This document shows, piece after piece, positions 29,300-42,974 of a stretch of DNA of 64,000 nucleotides. Where the stretch lies: contig JASXTE010000019.1 of NCBI GenBank assembly GCA_030280995.1, forward strand, positions 8,233,501-8,297,500. The letters run 5' to 3'. A program made the position numbers and the translations under genes. Position 1 is the first letter of the stretch. Each line of letters begins with the position of its first letter. This DNA comes from Hemileia vastatrix. Lineage: Eukaryota > Basidiomycota > Pucciniomycetes > Pucciniales > Zaghouaniaceae. The notes under the pieces are model-generated. The model did not search any database and was not told where the DNA came from. It was given only the letters and a program-made list of their open reading frames with translations.

Positions 29300-32190
29300 T
29301 TACACTCTTTCTGGGGTAAATGATAAAAATTTGTTATTTTAGCCTCTTCCTGGAGGTAAATTTGGTAGTTTTTCCTTATCCCAGAGGTAATTCTGGTAGT
29401 TTTCCTCATTCCAGAGGTAATTCTTGTATTACTGGTACCCCTCTTAGGTAGAATATTTGGATATGATTGGCCACTACACATTGATTACCTTCATTACCAG
29501 CTGATTCCTCCAGTGATTTTTTTCCTTATTCTATAAGGACCATTCCCTCTACCTGAAAACATTTTTACCCATTGGCTCTTTAGAATTCTGTTATATACTA
29601 AAACTAGATCCCCTGGGTCCAATGGATTCCTTATTCTATGCACTAAATGCTCATCCCAATATTTCACTGACTTGTTGCAGATTTGCATAATTCTTTTATA
29701 TGCCTTTTCCATGAAATAATCCTTACTTTAAAGCTGTGCTACCCTCACTAAATTTAGATAATCAGTCAAGTGCACTTGATCCCAATCACATACTAGAAAA
29801 GATCCAGCTTCCAGATAAATATGTAATACCACCCTTTGACCAAACATGAGTTCATAGGGTAAAAATCCTGTTGTCCTTTTCACTGAAATCCTATCTGCAT
29901 ATAGAGCTGGTGGAAAACAACTATTCCATTTTTCACCATTAGTTCAACATAACTTAACTAGTGCATATTTGATTACTTGATTCCCTTTCTTAATCATTCC
30001 TTCTGCCTCTGGATAATATGGCATCACAACTAAAATCTTGGTGCCAAGGCTTTTGATAACTTCCTGAAGCTCTCTGGCAAATTCAGTTCCACAATCCACT
30101 TTTACTATCTTAATTACACTATATCTGTATACCCATTCATTCTTCAAAAATTCAGCTATATTACTCACCTTGAGACTTACTAAAGGTTTTGCTTTGACCC
30201 ATCCTGAAAGATCATCCCTTGCTACTACCAAGTATTTAAAGTGTCCTTCTTTTATATGAATCTAAGCTAATCCTTCCAAAAATAGTATCTTCACCTGTTT
30301 CCTTTCCTTTCCCTTTTTTCTTTCTGAAATTCTGAGCCAGACTTAACTTAATTTTTTACCTTGTCTTTCATATTTGGCCACCAGAATCTCTTCTTTACTC
30401 TGTGCTAAGTTTCATCTTGATCCCGATTTCCTAAATTCTCATAAAATTCCTTAAGAATCTTCTCTTTTCTTTCCCTTGCTTGAATAACCAACTTTTGAGA
30501 TGAAGAATGATCCTTCCATACCTTCCCATTTTTAATAAAATAATTTTTAGCATGCTTCTCAATCTTGCACCACTTCTTTTCATCACAATAATCTGGTTGA
30601 CTTTTTTATTCCAGATATAAACTCAATAATTCTGCTTCCTCATAAGAAGCCACTCCATTTTATAAATTGCTGTCCTCTAAAGGTGAATTACTTTCTTGAC
30701 TACTCATCAAGTCATCCTCATCATTTGAATCTTCAAACCTTTCATTTTAAACTCATCTTGTTGCTACACTAGCTTCAACATCTATTTCTTGCACTTTAAT
30801 TTCCCTTAGATTCCTATGATAATCTTTTTCATGGACATTTACCTTAAGTTCTTTTAGTTTATTTTCATCACATACTAAAAACTCATATTTAGTTCTTACT
30901 TTAACATTTTTGTGGACACCATCCAAATGCTCTTGTACATCCCTTAGTTTAATGCCGTTGCGGATGCTTTTCATTAGTTTTGTGTCTTTTTGTATATTCC
31001 CTGATAGTTTAATGTCTTCCTGGACATCATTCCTAGAACTAATAAACCTCTGATGACAATAATCTAGCCCATTAATCTAATTTTTATCTTCTTCAAATTT
31101 TTCTACCTCAGAATTTTCTTCACACAATGGCCTCCTAGATACAGAATCTGGAATTGTGATAGATTTTCCTGGATTATGAACCAAATCAAAAGAAAATAAA
31201 TTAGTCTACACCATCCATCTAGTCATAGGCACATCTGGTAAACTTGGAATACTAATCATCTGCACTAGTGATATTGCATCAACCTGCAACTTAAAATGGT
31301 TCCCCCAAAGCATCCACTGAAACTTCTTCTGGATCTTTGCAACTCAAAATAACTCCAGTTTAGACTGTGAGTACCTAGAATCTACATTTTTAAAAGTCTT
31401 TTATTTATAAAGGAAAGGCCTATTTTTACCTTTCTTTTCTTCTTGCAGTAAAACTGAGCCCACTGCTGACACACTTGAAACCATGGCTAGAGTAATCATT
31501 CCAGCACCTGGTCCATATTCCAATTTCTTTAAGAGAATATCTTTTCCTAAAATTCTCTTTAACTGTTAAAATTATTCTTCAAATTCCTCTGTACAATCCC
31601 ATACAACATCTTTCCTTGTCAATTGCCTTAATGGAGAAGATAAAAAGGTAAACTGAGGAATAAATATTCTTACATATGTACAAATACCTTAAAACCCTCT
31701 AAATTCTGTAGTGTTTCATGGTCTTTGTCACGTAAGTACCTTGTTTTTCTGTTTTTCTTAAGTGATATTCTCTTTCCTACATACCACATTTCAAACAACA
31801 TTTAGTTCTTGCATGAAAAATGAAAATTTAGACCCTGAGACTGTTAATCCAGCCTACTATATCCTAAAATTCACTTTCAAGCATGATTGCATACTCCCAA
31901 ATGAAGCTTCTGATGCTTGGGTTCTCCTCATGAACCTTGCCATTATAATTGGAAGCTGGACCTTTTATACCACCATTCTCAATAAAAATTCCCACATTTT
32001 CTGGAATTTCCTCCTGAATTATCCACATCATCTGTGCTTGATATACCAACACAGAATTTGTTGTGCCTTGGGGTAACCTTGTCAACCTGAAGTGCCCAAT
32101 GGAGTTTCAAATGTAGTCATAGGTCTTGAAAATAAATTCAGTTTGAGCTCATTGTAGCCTCCAATAATATCTCCTAATATATTTAATGCA
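29300..32190 (-). pseudogene. E2 pol, C-terminal half: RT end, RNase H, integrase (decayed)
   Basis: Recognisable on the minus strand: integrase C-terminus (DPGDLVLVYNRILKSQWVKMF, about 29600), integrase core with VKVDCGTEFA and YPEAEGMIKKGNQVIK (about 29960-30110), a linker with hairpin relics (30950-31040, including a TGTC/GACA stem), RNase H near 31140-31560, and RT with LPQGTTNSVLVYQAQM and a FIENGG box (about 31960-32080). The FIENGG replaces FIDDGG, so the catalytic aspartates are lost. Frames are broken many times. The gene continues at 45373, because E3 is inserted in the RT region. Confidence 0.88.
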
Positions 32191-33265
32191 TGTTTCAGAA
32201 AGACTCTTACAGTTGCTTTGCTGTAAGCAGAATCCAAGGGATTTGGATAAATCTAAGAAACCCCTGTCCCTTTAACTAAAAATAAGAGTTCTCAATTAAA
32301 AAATCTAATAATTCTACTTGATAAAGAAAAAAACAGTTGAATATTTTAAAATAACAGCTTAGAGATTTAGAATCCATGTTATTTTAGTTTAGATGAAGAA
32401 AATACAACAGTAAAGTTGCACCAGAAAAGTTATTTAATTGATTGAATATTTATATTTTTATAAAATTTTTATTTTCATGAAAATATTTTATATTTGAGTC
32501 CCTGAAGTTGAGACCTTTTCAATGATACCCTATAAGTATATATAAAAGTGTTTTGGAATAATATTTATGAAGTGTTATACAAAAGTGTTATTTTATAAGG
32601 GTATTACAAAATATGAAAGGTTATGCAGATGTAGATGGTAGTGGTTGTTATGCATTATTTGTTTTTTTAGTTAATATTTAGATATCTAGATAGATATATA
32701 CTTTAATTTTGAGTCAACAGCTTTATAGGCATAGTTAGGTCATTTGCCCTACTTTCCCCGCTCGGAGCATCCTGGAGCTTGTACAGACTACCGGACTCAA
32801 TTAGAACCTTAAAACCTTAATAAAAAAATATAAAAAAAATTACAGATGATAGAACTTTTTCTCCTATACATTTCAAACTAATTTTTGTAGTCTAAATAGC
32901 CTTATCCATCTAATTAAAAATCATTGAAGTTAAGTAAATTATGAAAAACCAAAAATAATCAAAAATACTTTGTAAAATTATTAAAAATAGAAGAAAAATA
33001 GTAAAAATTCCCTGAATATTTCAAAAGTTTTCTGAGACTCCTGAATTTTTTTTCATGCACCTTTGAGACTATACTTACATTTATTGAATTTTAAATAATT
33101 ATTTCATTTTGACTTGTAAAATCAACCCCTTTAACAACATAAAACCATCCATTCTTTTAAAAAAAAATCATATAAAATTAGATTAGCCTTTCAAATATTT
33201 AAAAAAACCATTGATAATCATCCTAAAAAAATTCTTAGTGCCATACTAATATTTTGTCTTCTGAA
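32191..33265 (-). repeat. E3 3' LTR
   Basis: It aligns with the LTR at 44336-45372 and more distantly with the E1 LTR (CTCTTACAGTTGC.TTGCTGTAA block, GGGTATTACAA block). CpG is almost absent. The sequence after it (TCCTGCCTTCAATGA) corresponds to the E1 polypurine region. Confidence 0.85.
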
Positions 33266-34239
33266 TCCTGCCTTCAATGAAGAATAAACCTATTCTTTAA
33301 TTTGCATATATGATTGATCACATATTCATCTTCTCTTCAACCTCTTCAACCATCTGCTCCAATACAATCCTGAGAAATAATTTCACTTCATCTTTTCTCC
33401 AAAATCCCCATAAAAATATTTTCAAATGATCTCTATGTCACATGTGAACTTTTTGCCAAATACCTGGTTCCTTGTCTGATCTCTAACCCTTTTCTTCCTG
33501 GAAGAACTGCCTGTGATATTTTCTGGCTCTAGATAATTAAATGTAATCTTCCAATTATTCCTTCCAGAACAAACCTATATATGGTTCCAGAAGCTTTACC
33601 AGATCCTACCATTCCTAAAATGAGACTGTAAAAAATCCTAATCTTCTTCAGAAATATAAAAGCTAAAAAATCTTCATCCTCTATAAAATTCAACTCTGAG
33701 CTTCCTCCTGCTTCTCATGATCCAAATCCTATCTTTCCAGTTTCTTCCTTAAGATTTTCTGAAACCTTATTTCCTGGCTCTAAGAGTTAGTCCTTTATTT
33801 AATCTTTATAATCCACCTAGTAATTCTAAATCCAACAACAAAATTATCTTCCAACTCTTAAATTTTCTCCTAATCTATCAAAATTGCCAATAATGATGAT
33901 GTTGGCTAGGTGCAGATTGATTAAATTATCAATTATCCAAAAAATTCATAGATATCTCTTTCTAGACTATTGTGATGAAATGAAGCAAAAATTCTTAACA
34001 TATTTTCACAAAACCTCTTCCAATAATAATGAAGATATTATGAAGAGAAACATATTGATGGAAAGTTTTAATAATGATGTTGAAATATTTCAAATAGATT
34101 ATTTATCTTGAATGTTCTTCTCTTCTTTAAAATTTTGATTCTTTAGTGCTGATAAAATATTTTTTCGGGTAGATCCAGTTTTTCTCTCTGATTATAATTA
34201 ATATGATCTTGAAATAAAATTTAAATAAACCATACTTTA
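33266..34239 (-). other. E3 3' untranslated region, no gene
   Basis: Decayed noncoding element sequence without domains. The hairpin motif is not evident here. Confidence 0.5.
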
Positions 34240-35741
34240 TGTCAGGCTAAGATCAAGTACAAGGACGTGAAATAGCTTGAAAAGTCTTTGTCTAAAAGAT
34301 TTAAATGGTCCTATATGAATACTGTAGTATAAATCCAACAAATAGTAAAATATAATTCAGAATAAAGGTCTCAGTAATATAATTCTCACTATTTTTATAT
34401 GTGGCTTACAATCTTTTTAGTTGGTATAAAATTAGATTATAATAATTCAGATACTACTCAAAAGTCTTATAAAAGTACTAATTGAAGTGTATTGTAATTG
34501 ATTTGGTTATATGGTGTAAATTGTAATGATAAAGAATGCAGAAACAAGACCCAAAAACCTCCTCCTTTTATACACACTGAGTTTCCCCAATAAATCCCTT
34601 GATATACCTTCCAATACACAGTTAATGACGCCTCAAATCCACTAATAGACCTTCCCATCAACATTCCTAGTGATCCATGACATAATTAGACAAGTAAAAA
34701 CCACCAAAAGCCTGTAATAATAAGGGAAATCCATCAAAATTAAAGAAAAAGACAAAAAGAGAGTATATGCGTATAAAACAATAATATAAAAGACTAAAGG
34801 AGAATTTTTAAGGTTAATAATAGCTTAAGAATAAGGGGAATTTACTGTATAAATGGAAAGGCTAATCCTGACATTATACTATGTGAAATTCCCATCCAAA
34901 AATAATTAAAATTGACTGAGAAACCACCAAAAAACTTAAAACAGAGCGTGAGATGTGGGGTAACTACATGCAGTCCTTGGCAGGCGCTTGCACGGGTAAA
35001 TCCTTGACTAAAATTAGGCGAATTTAAGCGTGGTGATGAAATAAGATGTCAAGAATGAGGTTATTAATGAAATTAGTGCATATAAACAAGGTCAATGCAC
35101 TATTAATTAAGCTAGGACACTAAATAAGTGCCTGTTGCCTATTTTAGTGTGTTTCCCCACAGTGGGCATAGAATGTGGGGTAATTATAGTGTGAAAAAGC
35201 TAAATTTTCTAAAAATGAAGCTATTCACACGGGAAAAAAGCAGGCAGTATGTGGCCAGTACACAAAAGCCATTTCTGGCATAAAAAACACCAAATTTTAA
35301 AAGTGTTATTTTTATGCATTTAAATAGCCAAATCAATAGTCCTCAATGATCTCAATTGATCTGTCAAAGCGCATTTTTTATATTCTCAATTTTATAGCGC
35401 ATATAGTCAACTTTTAAGTGAAATAAAGTGCATTTCTTGTTTTTTGCGTAAAACAATGAATATAACAGCTTTAAGTGTACTTAAAAATTATGTAGCCTTA
35501 TACTTAAGGTTCTTAAGATTACACTAACATATTCCAACTTAATATTAAGTACATAAGACCTATAAAAGGTGGATATATGCATGTATATAAGGTGTTATAA
35601 TGGCATTTTTTGTGTATTTATCATAATTTTACTAATGTGTACTATTTGTGTACTCTTACTTATTGTTCCCATGTATAGTTCATGTGTTTAAAATAACTTA
35701 TAAGCAATTTTTACTCAGTCCTGGATACATACAGGCTGACA
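34240..35741 (-). repeat. Solo LTR family C, copy 1 (1,502 bp)
   Basis: It begins TGTCAGGCT and ends GGCTGACA. Flanks are CTTTA (34235-34239) and CTTTT (35742-35746), agreeing at four of five bases. Its reverse complement matches the copy at 36209-37701 from end to end. No ORF or domain is present. TG...CA ends and 5-bp duplications at the related copies indicate a solo LTR and not a DNA transposon. Confidence 0.8.
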
Positions 35742-36208
35742 CTTTTCTTGTGATGATTCCACTACTAAGAGTAAGGTTAGAATAACTTCAGACTCCTATC
35801 TACCAATCCCCAAATTGTCACAGCATGAGAGAGTAGGCTCCACACCTACTGAGCTATATACTTTTGATTCTATTCCAGCCATAAGTTCCTCCAAGATTCC
35901 TTGTAAATAGTCTACCAAAGAGACTTACTAACTTTTCAGTTTCTATCCAACTTCTAAAAATTTGGAATCACAACATTCAAAAAAATTTCCAACTCTTTAA
36001 ACCACTCCTAAAAATTTATCAGAATTTTATATTTTCCAGAATTTTTTAGCACTTTTATTTCCAGTCTTGTAAAATATCCATCAACAAGCTTTAAAAATTT
36101 CCATCTTTCTTTAACCATAATAAATTTTGTCCATTTTGACATCTTCATTTCCTAAAGTTAGCTGCACCATATCCATCAATGACTGAGTTGTCCAAATGAG
36201 TGAGTATC
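35742..36208 (-). other. E3 untranslated spacer between opposed solo LTRs
   Basis: It matches the E1 untranslated segment around 16411-16600 (TTGTGATGATTCCACTACT block, and a TGTCACAGCAT block followed by GAGAG). This shows the two solo LTRs entered E3 independently. Confidence 0.75.
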
Positions 36209-37701
36209 TGTCAGACTGGATATCCCCAGGACTGAGTAAAAAGTACTTATAAGTTATTTTAAACACATGGACTATACATGGGAGCAATAAATTAGAGTAC
36301 ACAAATAGTATACATAAGTAAATTTATGATAGTATACAAAATATGCCATTATAACACCTTTTATACATGCATATATCCACCTTTTATAAGTCTTATTTAC
36401 TTAATATTAAGTTGTAATATATTATGGTAATCTTAAGAACCTTAAATATAAGGCTACATAATTTTTAAGTAGACTTAAAGCTGTTGTTTTCTTTGTTTTA
36501 TGTATAAAATAAGAAATGTGCTTTAAATCACTTAAAAGTTGATTATATGTGCTATAAATTTAATAATATTAAAAATGCGCTTTGAAAGTTCAATTTGTCT
36601 TAATTAGGACTATTGATTTGGCTACTCAAATGCATAAAAATAATACTTTTCAAATTTGGTGTTTTTTATGCCAGAAAAGGCTTCTGTGTACTGGCCACAT
36701 ACTGCCTGCATTTTTCCCATATGAATAGCTTCATTTTTAGCAAATTTAGTTTTTCACACTAGAATTACCCCAAATTCTACGCCCACTGTGGGGAAACACA
36801 CTAAAATAGGGGACAGGGGCTTATTTAGTCTTCTAGCTTAATTATAAATGCATTGACCCTCTTTATATGCACTAATTTCATTATTAACCTCAAACTTGGT
36901 GCTTTAATTCACTACCACCCTTAAATTTGCCTAAATTAGTCAAGAATTCACCCGTGAAAGTGCCTCCCAAGGACTGCATGTAGTTACACCACATCTCATG
37001 CCCTTTTTTGGGTTTTTAAGTGGTTTTACAGTCAATTTTGGTTATTTTTGAATGGGGATTTCACGTAGTATAATGTCATGATTAGCCCCAAAATTTCTAC
37101 AGTTAATCCTCCTTATTATTAAGTAATAATTAGTCTTTATTTTCCCTTTTTAGTATTTTATTTTTACGTATACTATGCATATACTCTCTTTTTTGCTTAT
37201 TCTTTATTTTTGATGGATTATCCCTATTACTACAGGATTTTGGCGGGTGATATCATTCTAATTATGTTACTGGTCACTCTTTGTGTTGCTGGAAATGTCT
37301 ATTAGCTTGAATTAGGCGTCATTAACTGTGTAGAGAACTGGTAAATCAAGTGGTTCATTGGGGAATTTATTGTATATCAAAGGAGGGGGTTTTTGATCTT
37401 GTTTTCTATATTCTTTATCATTACAATTCAACCATATAACCAAATCAATCACAATACATATCAATAGCACTTATAAAGTCTTTTAATAGTATCTGAATTA
37501 TGAAATCTATTTTTCTACCAACTATAAGATTGTAAGCCATATATATAATTAGTGAGAATTATATTACTGAGACCCTTATATTGAATTACATTTTAATACT
37601 TATTGGATTTGTACTACAGTATTCATATAGGAACATTAAAATCTTCTAGACACTGACCATTCAAGCTAGTTCTCATTTTTGTACTTGACCTCAGACTGAC
37701 A
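36209..37701 (+). repeat. Solo LTR family C, copy 2 (1,493 bp)
   Basis: It begins TGTCAGACTGG and ends CTCAGACTGACA, with a perfect 5-bp duplication GTATC at 36204-36208 and 37702-37706. It lies in opposite orientation to copy 1, so the two form a 3.4-kb imperfect inverted repeat with a 467-bp spacer. Its sense strand is unknown; + is assigned by orientation relative to the other copies. Confidence 0.88.
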
Positions 37702-37706
37702 GTATC

Positions 37707-40217
37707 AGTATGACTACTGATGAAACAGTGATAAATAAAAAATGACTGAATTGAGTGTCCAAATAGATCAGCATTCCCTACTAGAAATCTTAGCAAACCA
37801 AAATTTAATTTATTTTCAGCTAATAGTCTTGGTGGACTAACCAATCTGAAAATTCTCACCCGAATTCTCCATATAATGAATGAATTGCCAGTTTAAGGTC
37901 TTGGTGGACCAAAGAGAAAGTAATTTCCAGTTTATGGTAATAGTAGATCAGTTCTAGAATACTACAGTCAAAGGTCTTGGTGGACCAAACATTCAATCAA
38001 TTCCAACTTCCTTCTAATATCCTTGAGGCCAAGTTTTGACAAATATCCCTTTTTCTCCATTTTCTATCCTCCAAACCAGGTTAACTTTTTCATCCTTATT
38101 ATCAACTTTTCAAGAAAACGTCTTCCAAATTCACTGTTTCCAAAGATCAAGCCTGTGATTATTTCTCCTTTATTCACCAAGAGTGAACCTACATCTACAA
38201 CCTGAAAAGAAACACCTACAACAGGGCCTGTTCCAACTGTTTGAAAAGAAGAGAACATGTTCTGGCCTCAAATATGTCTCATTCACATTTCCAGCCACCA
38301 GCTTTGCTTCCCACTTTCATCCTTCTACTCCATCTCCTAAACCCGCTCCCTCAAAAATCCTGCTCCTTTGAAACCTTCTTCCTTCTTGAACATTCTTTCT
38401 GACTCTGAATCCCTGGGTCCTCCTTCATCTCTTCAATAAATTCTCTCCTCTTCCATACATAGAACCCCAACTTCTCCAAAAGCTATGTTAAATCCATCTT
38501 TATCTAAAACTTTTCTGGAGCTTTCTCCTTCTCCATCTACTATCTCTACACCTCCTATAACCAAGCCTATACCTATTCATCTTGAATTTAGCAGCCCCCA
38601 TTGACCTTCTTCTTTTACCTCTTTAATAAGACCCAGATCTCCAAGTACTCCACCTTTACACTGTAAGAAAAGGAATAGTCCAATTGTCAAAGTTCCACCT
38701 ATTCCTACTCAAACTTCTAACTTCTTAATCTTTTTCAAATCACCTGCTTATCACAAAATCCTAAACCCCTAATCATCTCTCATAGATGAAATATTTCTAC
38801 CAAGTCTACCATTGAAATTTAACCTTGACACTATTTATTCTAGTAAGTATTTTAAAATCTTCTTTCTTCTTTTAAATTTTAGATATTTGAAACTTCATTA
38901 TTGACCTAATACAGATTCTTCTGGATCTCATTATTCTACATCTGATTATTATATCCCTGATCCAGATCCAACTTCTATTACTGAAAAATGCAATGAAGTT
39001 TCCCAACAACTATATTAAATGTTCAACATTAATCTGGCCCATTATAAAGAATATCCCCCTAAATATTGATAAGAAGTTTATGCCAGGGATTAAGTTTTCA
39101 AATTTAACTTTAAGATGGCCACTTGGTTGGATCACCAACATGATTTTTAATTTGATGAAATAAAGAATTTAAATAGAACCACTCTAGAAACTTTCTCTCT
39201 GCCTTCTTTTTCAAGAGAAAAGCTTCCATAGCTCTCCTAGCTCCTTGATAAAAAATTAAAGAAACTAAAAAAAAACTATATCAAATCAAATCAATCTATT
39301 ATTATTTTTTTATATTATTATTATTATTATTATTATTATTTTACTTAAATTTATTATGTAATAAATTTTCAAACAAAAAAATAAAATTTGAAATGAAATA
39401 TTTTAAAATGAAAATAAAAAAATTTTAAAAGAGGATCTAAAATTTGAAAATTTAAAATATATAAAATAACATAAAAATATGAAATGCCTCCCAGCCATTT
39501 GATGAGCTGTACCCCTAAATTCATACTCACATCCAAGTCCACCTTGATTGTGGGATACATAGGAAAGAAATTGAAAAGAAACCTAAAATTCATTTAAAAA
39601 TGTGAATAACATGAAAAACAAAATAAAGAGATGATCACTGGGTTGGCTCTTCCATTTCTAAAAATGATTTGAGACCACCAGTGAGAATTATCCCAGAAGA
39701 AATTAATTTTAATAAAAATAAAATAAAAATTCAAACATAAAAAAAACCATATAAAATTTCAATAAAGAAAAATTAAACATAAAAAAATAAATTTGAATCC
39801 ACCTTTTGAATGAGTTTAATTGATTTGATTTTGTAGTGATCTAGTTTATAGTCTTAGAGAATTACCTATATGACAAAAACAACACCAGGATTGAACTAGA
39901 AACAGGAAAACTATGCTAACTATAATTTTGGGGTAATTGTGCATACAGCTACCAGCCCGTCAATTACCCTTAAAATTGCCAATATTAAATTTAGAAGTTT
40001 CCTCTGTGAACACTTTGACCAAAAAAACATAATTACATTCCAACACAAATATTCACCATAAAATTTTGAAATTTGAATTTAATGATTGTATTTCTTATTG
40101 ATTGTTGTTATTTTATACTCTTTGCAGAGTATCTTTTTAAATGATAGTTGGTATTTAATCCTAATTTTGGAGTTATTCTTTGTATCAATAATTAAGTAGT
40201 TTACCCTCATATTGTAG
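37707..40217 (-). other. E3 3' untranslated region with decayed hairpin repeats
   Basis: Hairpin relics lie at 37820-37990 (GGTCTTGGTGGACC at about 37895 and 37973). The segment at 38040-39240 has no recognised match or domain despite C-rich, Ser/Pro-like wording. AT repeats lie near 39300-39460, followed by a stretch matching E1 17950-18420 (GATGATCACTGGGTTGGCTC). Confidence 0.6.
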
Positions 40218-41568
40218 TTAGATTTCAGCACTCCTGGTGCCCCTTGGATAAAACCGCTTGAATCGGCCAGAAGCTACCCTCATCTTCAGCAAAACACCAT
40301 CAAACTCTACTAAAACATATGAACTGCCATAAACCTGTTCCTTTACTATATATGGTCTATTTGACCTATCAGCAAACATCTTCCCCCACTGACTTTCCAA
40401 ACTTCTATTATACACCAAAACTATATCTCCAGCTTTAGAAGGTTTTCCAAGTCTATGAGCCAGCTAACTATCCCAATATCTTACTGACTGATTTAAAATG
40501 TTCATAATTTTTGAATATACCTTTTCTAAAGTTTCTTCCTTCTTTTCTAACTGAACCATTCTTCCATACAATAATTCTTCAGTAGATCTTAACTTACCCA
40601 GTCTACTCCAAGATATAATTAAGCTTGTAAATCAACTGTTAAAGCTGCCTTTTGACCAAAAACATTTTCATATGGTGAATATCCAGTTGTCCTCTTAGAA
40701 GTGATTCTGTCAGCAAAAACTAAAAATGATAAATAGTGGCTCTAATTTTCAGCACTTTTTCCACACATTTCAACTAAAGCATCCTTTATAACTTGATTCC
40801 CTCTTTCTACCATTCCTTCAGCTTCAGAATAATATGGGGCTTCTACCCTAACCTTTGATCCAACTCTTGATATAGCTTCTCTAAACTCTGTCACAAATTC
40901 AGGACCTCCATCTACAGTCACCAAACTCATCACAGCATATCTATACACCCATTCCTTCATCAAGAAGTCTGCCACATTTATGGAATTGAAATCAGTAAGA
41001 GGTGCTGCCTCCATCCAACCAGAATAATTAACCCTGCTTACTATTAAATATTTATATCTTCCCTCTTTTTTATTTGCAGTGTCTATACTAGCCCTACCAA
41101 AAATAGTTATTTCACTGGTTGAATGTCCAGGTTCTTTTGCCTTAAATAACATTGTCTTTGAAACTCTTTGAATGACTGAACCCATCATTTAACAGCCAGC
41201 TTCACTCCAGGCCACCAAAATCTATCAGAAATTTTTCTATATGATTCTTCAACACCTCTATTCCCAAGATCTTCATGCAGTGATTTCATAACCAAATATT
41301 GCCCTTTCTCCTGTGTAACTACTACTTGAGGATTTGGATACCTTCTTTTCATCAATCTTCTACCAGATAGATAAAATGCTGGTGACTTCCTCTTGATAGC
41401 CACCCATTCATTATTATCAAAATTATCTGGCTTTTCAAATGTTAATAGATATTTAACCAATTTAAAGTAAAATCCTGTGTGTCCCCAGACTTCATCTTGA
41501 AATTTTAATAATATTACATCAATGGGCACTTCCCTATCACCTGAATCACCTGCACATGAATAAGCCAT
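40218..41568 (-). pseudogene. E3 integrase (decayed)
   Basis: Minus-strand pieces closely follow E1: GPY/F region NRPYIVKEQVYGSSYVLVE (about 40300-40350), core with VTVDGGPEFVTEF and YSEAEGMVERGNQVIKDALV (about 40790-40930), HHCC region with HEDLGNRGVEESYRKISDRFWWPG (about 41195-41285). At least one frameshift separates the two longest open pieces near 41185. The HHCC cysteine pair is lost to the frame change. Confidence 0.88.
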
Positions 41569-42850
41569 AAATTTTAAACCTTGAATTTGCCTGCTTAAAA
41601 TAATAGGTTTTTAATTTTCCACCTCTGAAATTTTCAAACTCTTATTAACCAAATTTATTTCTACCATTTTAACACCTCTTTTAGCATCAACCACTTCTTC
41701 TTTGTCTAACCTCCTTTTAACCAAATTTTTACTATCACCCAGCCTCTCTTTAACTTAATTTTCTAATAATCCAACATATACACCATTCACAAATTTACTA
41801 CTATCCTGCACAAGTTCACCATCCTCATCATAATATACCACATCTTTTCCAACCTATTTTTCACCAAATTTGTCTACACCAACATCAAACTCCTCAAGCA
41901 CATAGTTTTTTGTATTTAAATATTTAGCCAGTTTATCCTCATGGTGAATTTTTTTGCTGAGATTATTTTTACAAATTAATCCAGCCAGTTTAACCACATG
42001 GGGAAGGTTTTCATTGTTATCTACAAATATTGAACCTGCCAGTTTAACTTCATGGGGGAAGTAGTCATCATCTTCATAAGATTCATCCTAAATATTTTCA
42101 ATAAGTTTTTTATGTTTAATCTCTATCTAAATGAGATTATCAAGAGTAAAGCAAAAATAAGAGATAGAGAATTTTAGAAATATAAAAAAAGTTGGGCAGC
42201 TTAACCTCTTTTGAGAAAAAAAAAATAAGAGAGTGTTAAGAATTTTCAAAAATATTTTCCCTGATTTTTATTTATGAATAGATTTTTAACTTGATTTTGA
42301 TTTTGATGGTTCAGTCAAGCCTCTTTCTGGAGGTGAAAAAAATAAGAGAGTGATGAGAATCTTCAAAAATATTTTATCCTGATTTTAAATTATCCAGAGA
42401 TCTTTTAACTTGATTTTGATGTTGATGATGCAGTTTAGCCTCTTGCTGGAGGTGAAAAAATAAGAGAGTGTTTAGAATCTTCAAAAATATTTTATCTTGG
42501 TTTTTAATTATCCAGAGATTTAATGTTGATTTTGATTTTTATGGTGTAGTTTAGCCTCTTGCTGGAGGTCAGAAAGAGAATATTTATGTAATTTTTGTTT
42601 TTGATTTTTATTGGATTATTCTGAGAATTTTTTTCTTGATTTTGACTTTCTAAATGCAGTTTATCCTCTTGCAGGTGGAAGACAGAATTAAAAATCATAG
42701 AGGGAAAACAGAACCCAAAAGAAATAATAGAAGAGACAAATAAAAAAATTAAGCCAGTTCTAGGTAGTTTATCCTCATTTTTGAGAAATAATATTCCTGA
42801 TATCCCCTGGTAGAAATCCATATTTGTGCCCCAGGGGCACTTCCATCAAC
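41569..42850 (-). pseudogene. E3 pol linkers with hairpin repeats; RT and RNase H deleted
   Basis: Sequence matching the E1 RNase H-integrase linker (hairpin relics from 41929, 41992, 42038) passes within about 100 bp into sequence matching the E1 N-terminal pol linker (hairpin relics at 42195, 42311, 42431, 42547, 42656). The 1.5 kb of RT and RNase H that lies between these linkers in E1 is missing. The deletion lies between 42070 and 42190. Confidence 0.75.
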
Positions 42851-42974
42851 TCCTAACTCTGCATAATTGGACCTCCAGAACTTGCCCTACCAAAGGACAA
42901 AAAGAATAACACACCTTTTTCCAACTTATAGGAGAATCCAAGTTATCCACCTCAACTTTAAACTTCTCTTCAAT

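Noticed and set aside
34235..37706. Long inverted repeat read as a foldback or Maverick-like DNA transposon
   Set aside because: Each arm has its own TG...CA ends and its own target duplication, and the spacer is ordinary E3 sequence. Two solo LTRs explain it.
38023..39240. Possible Ser/Pro-rich protein gene on the + strand
   Set aside because: Frequent stops in all frames and location within the E3 untranslated region; no domain.
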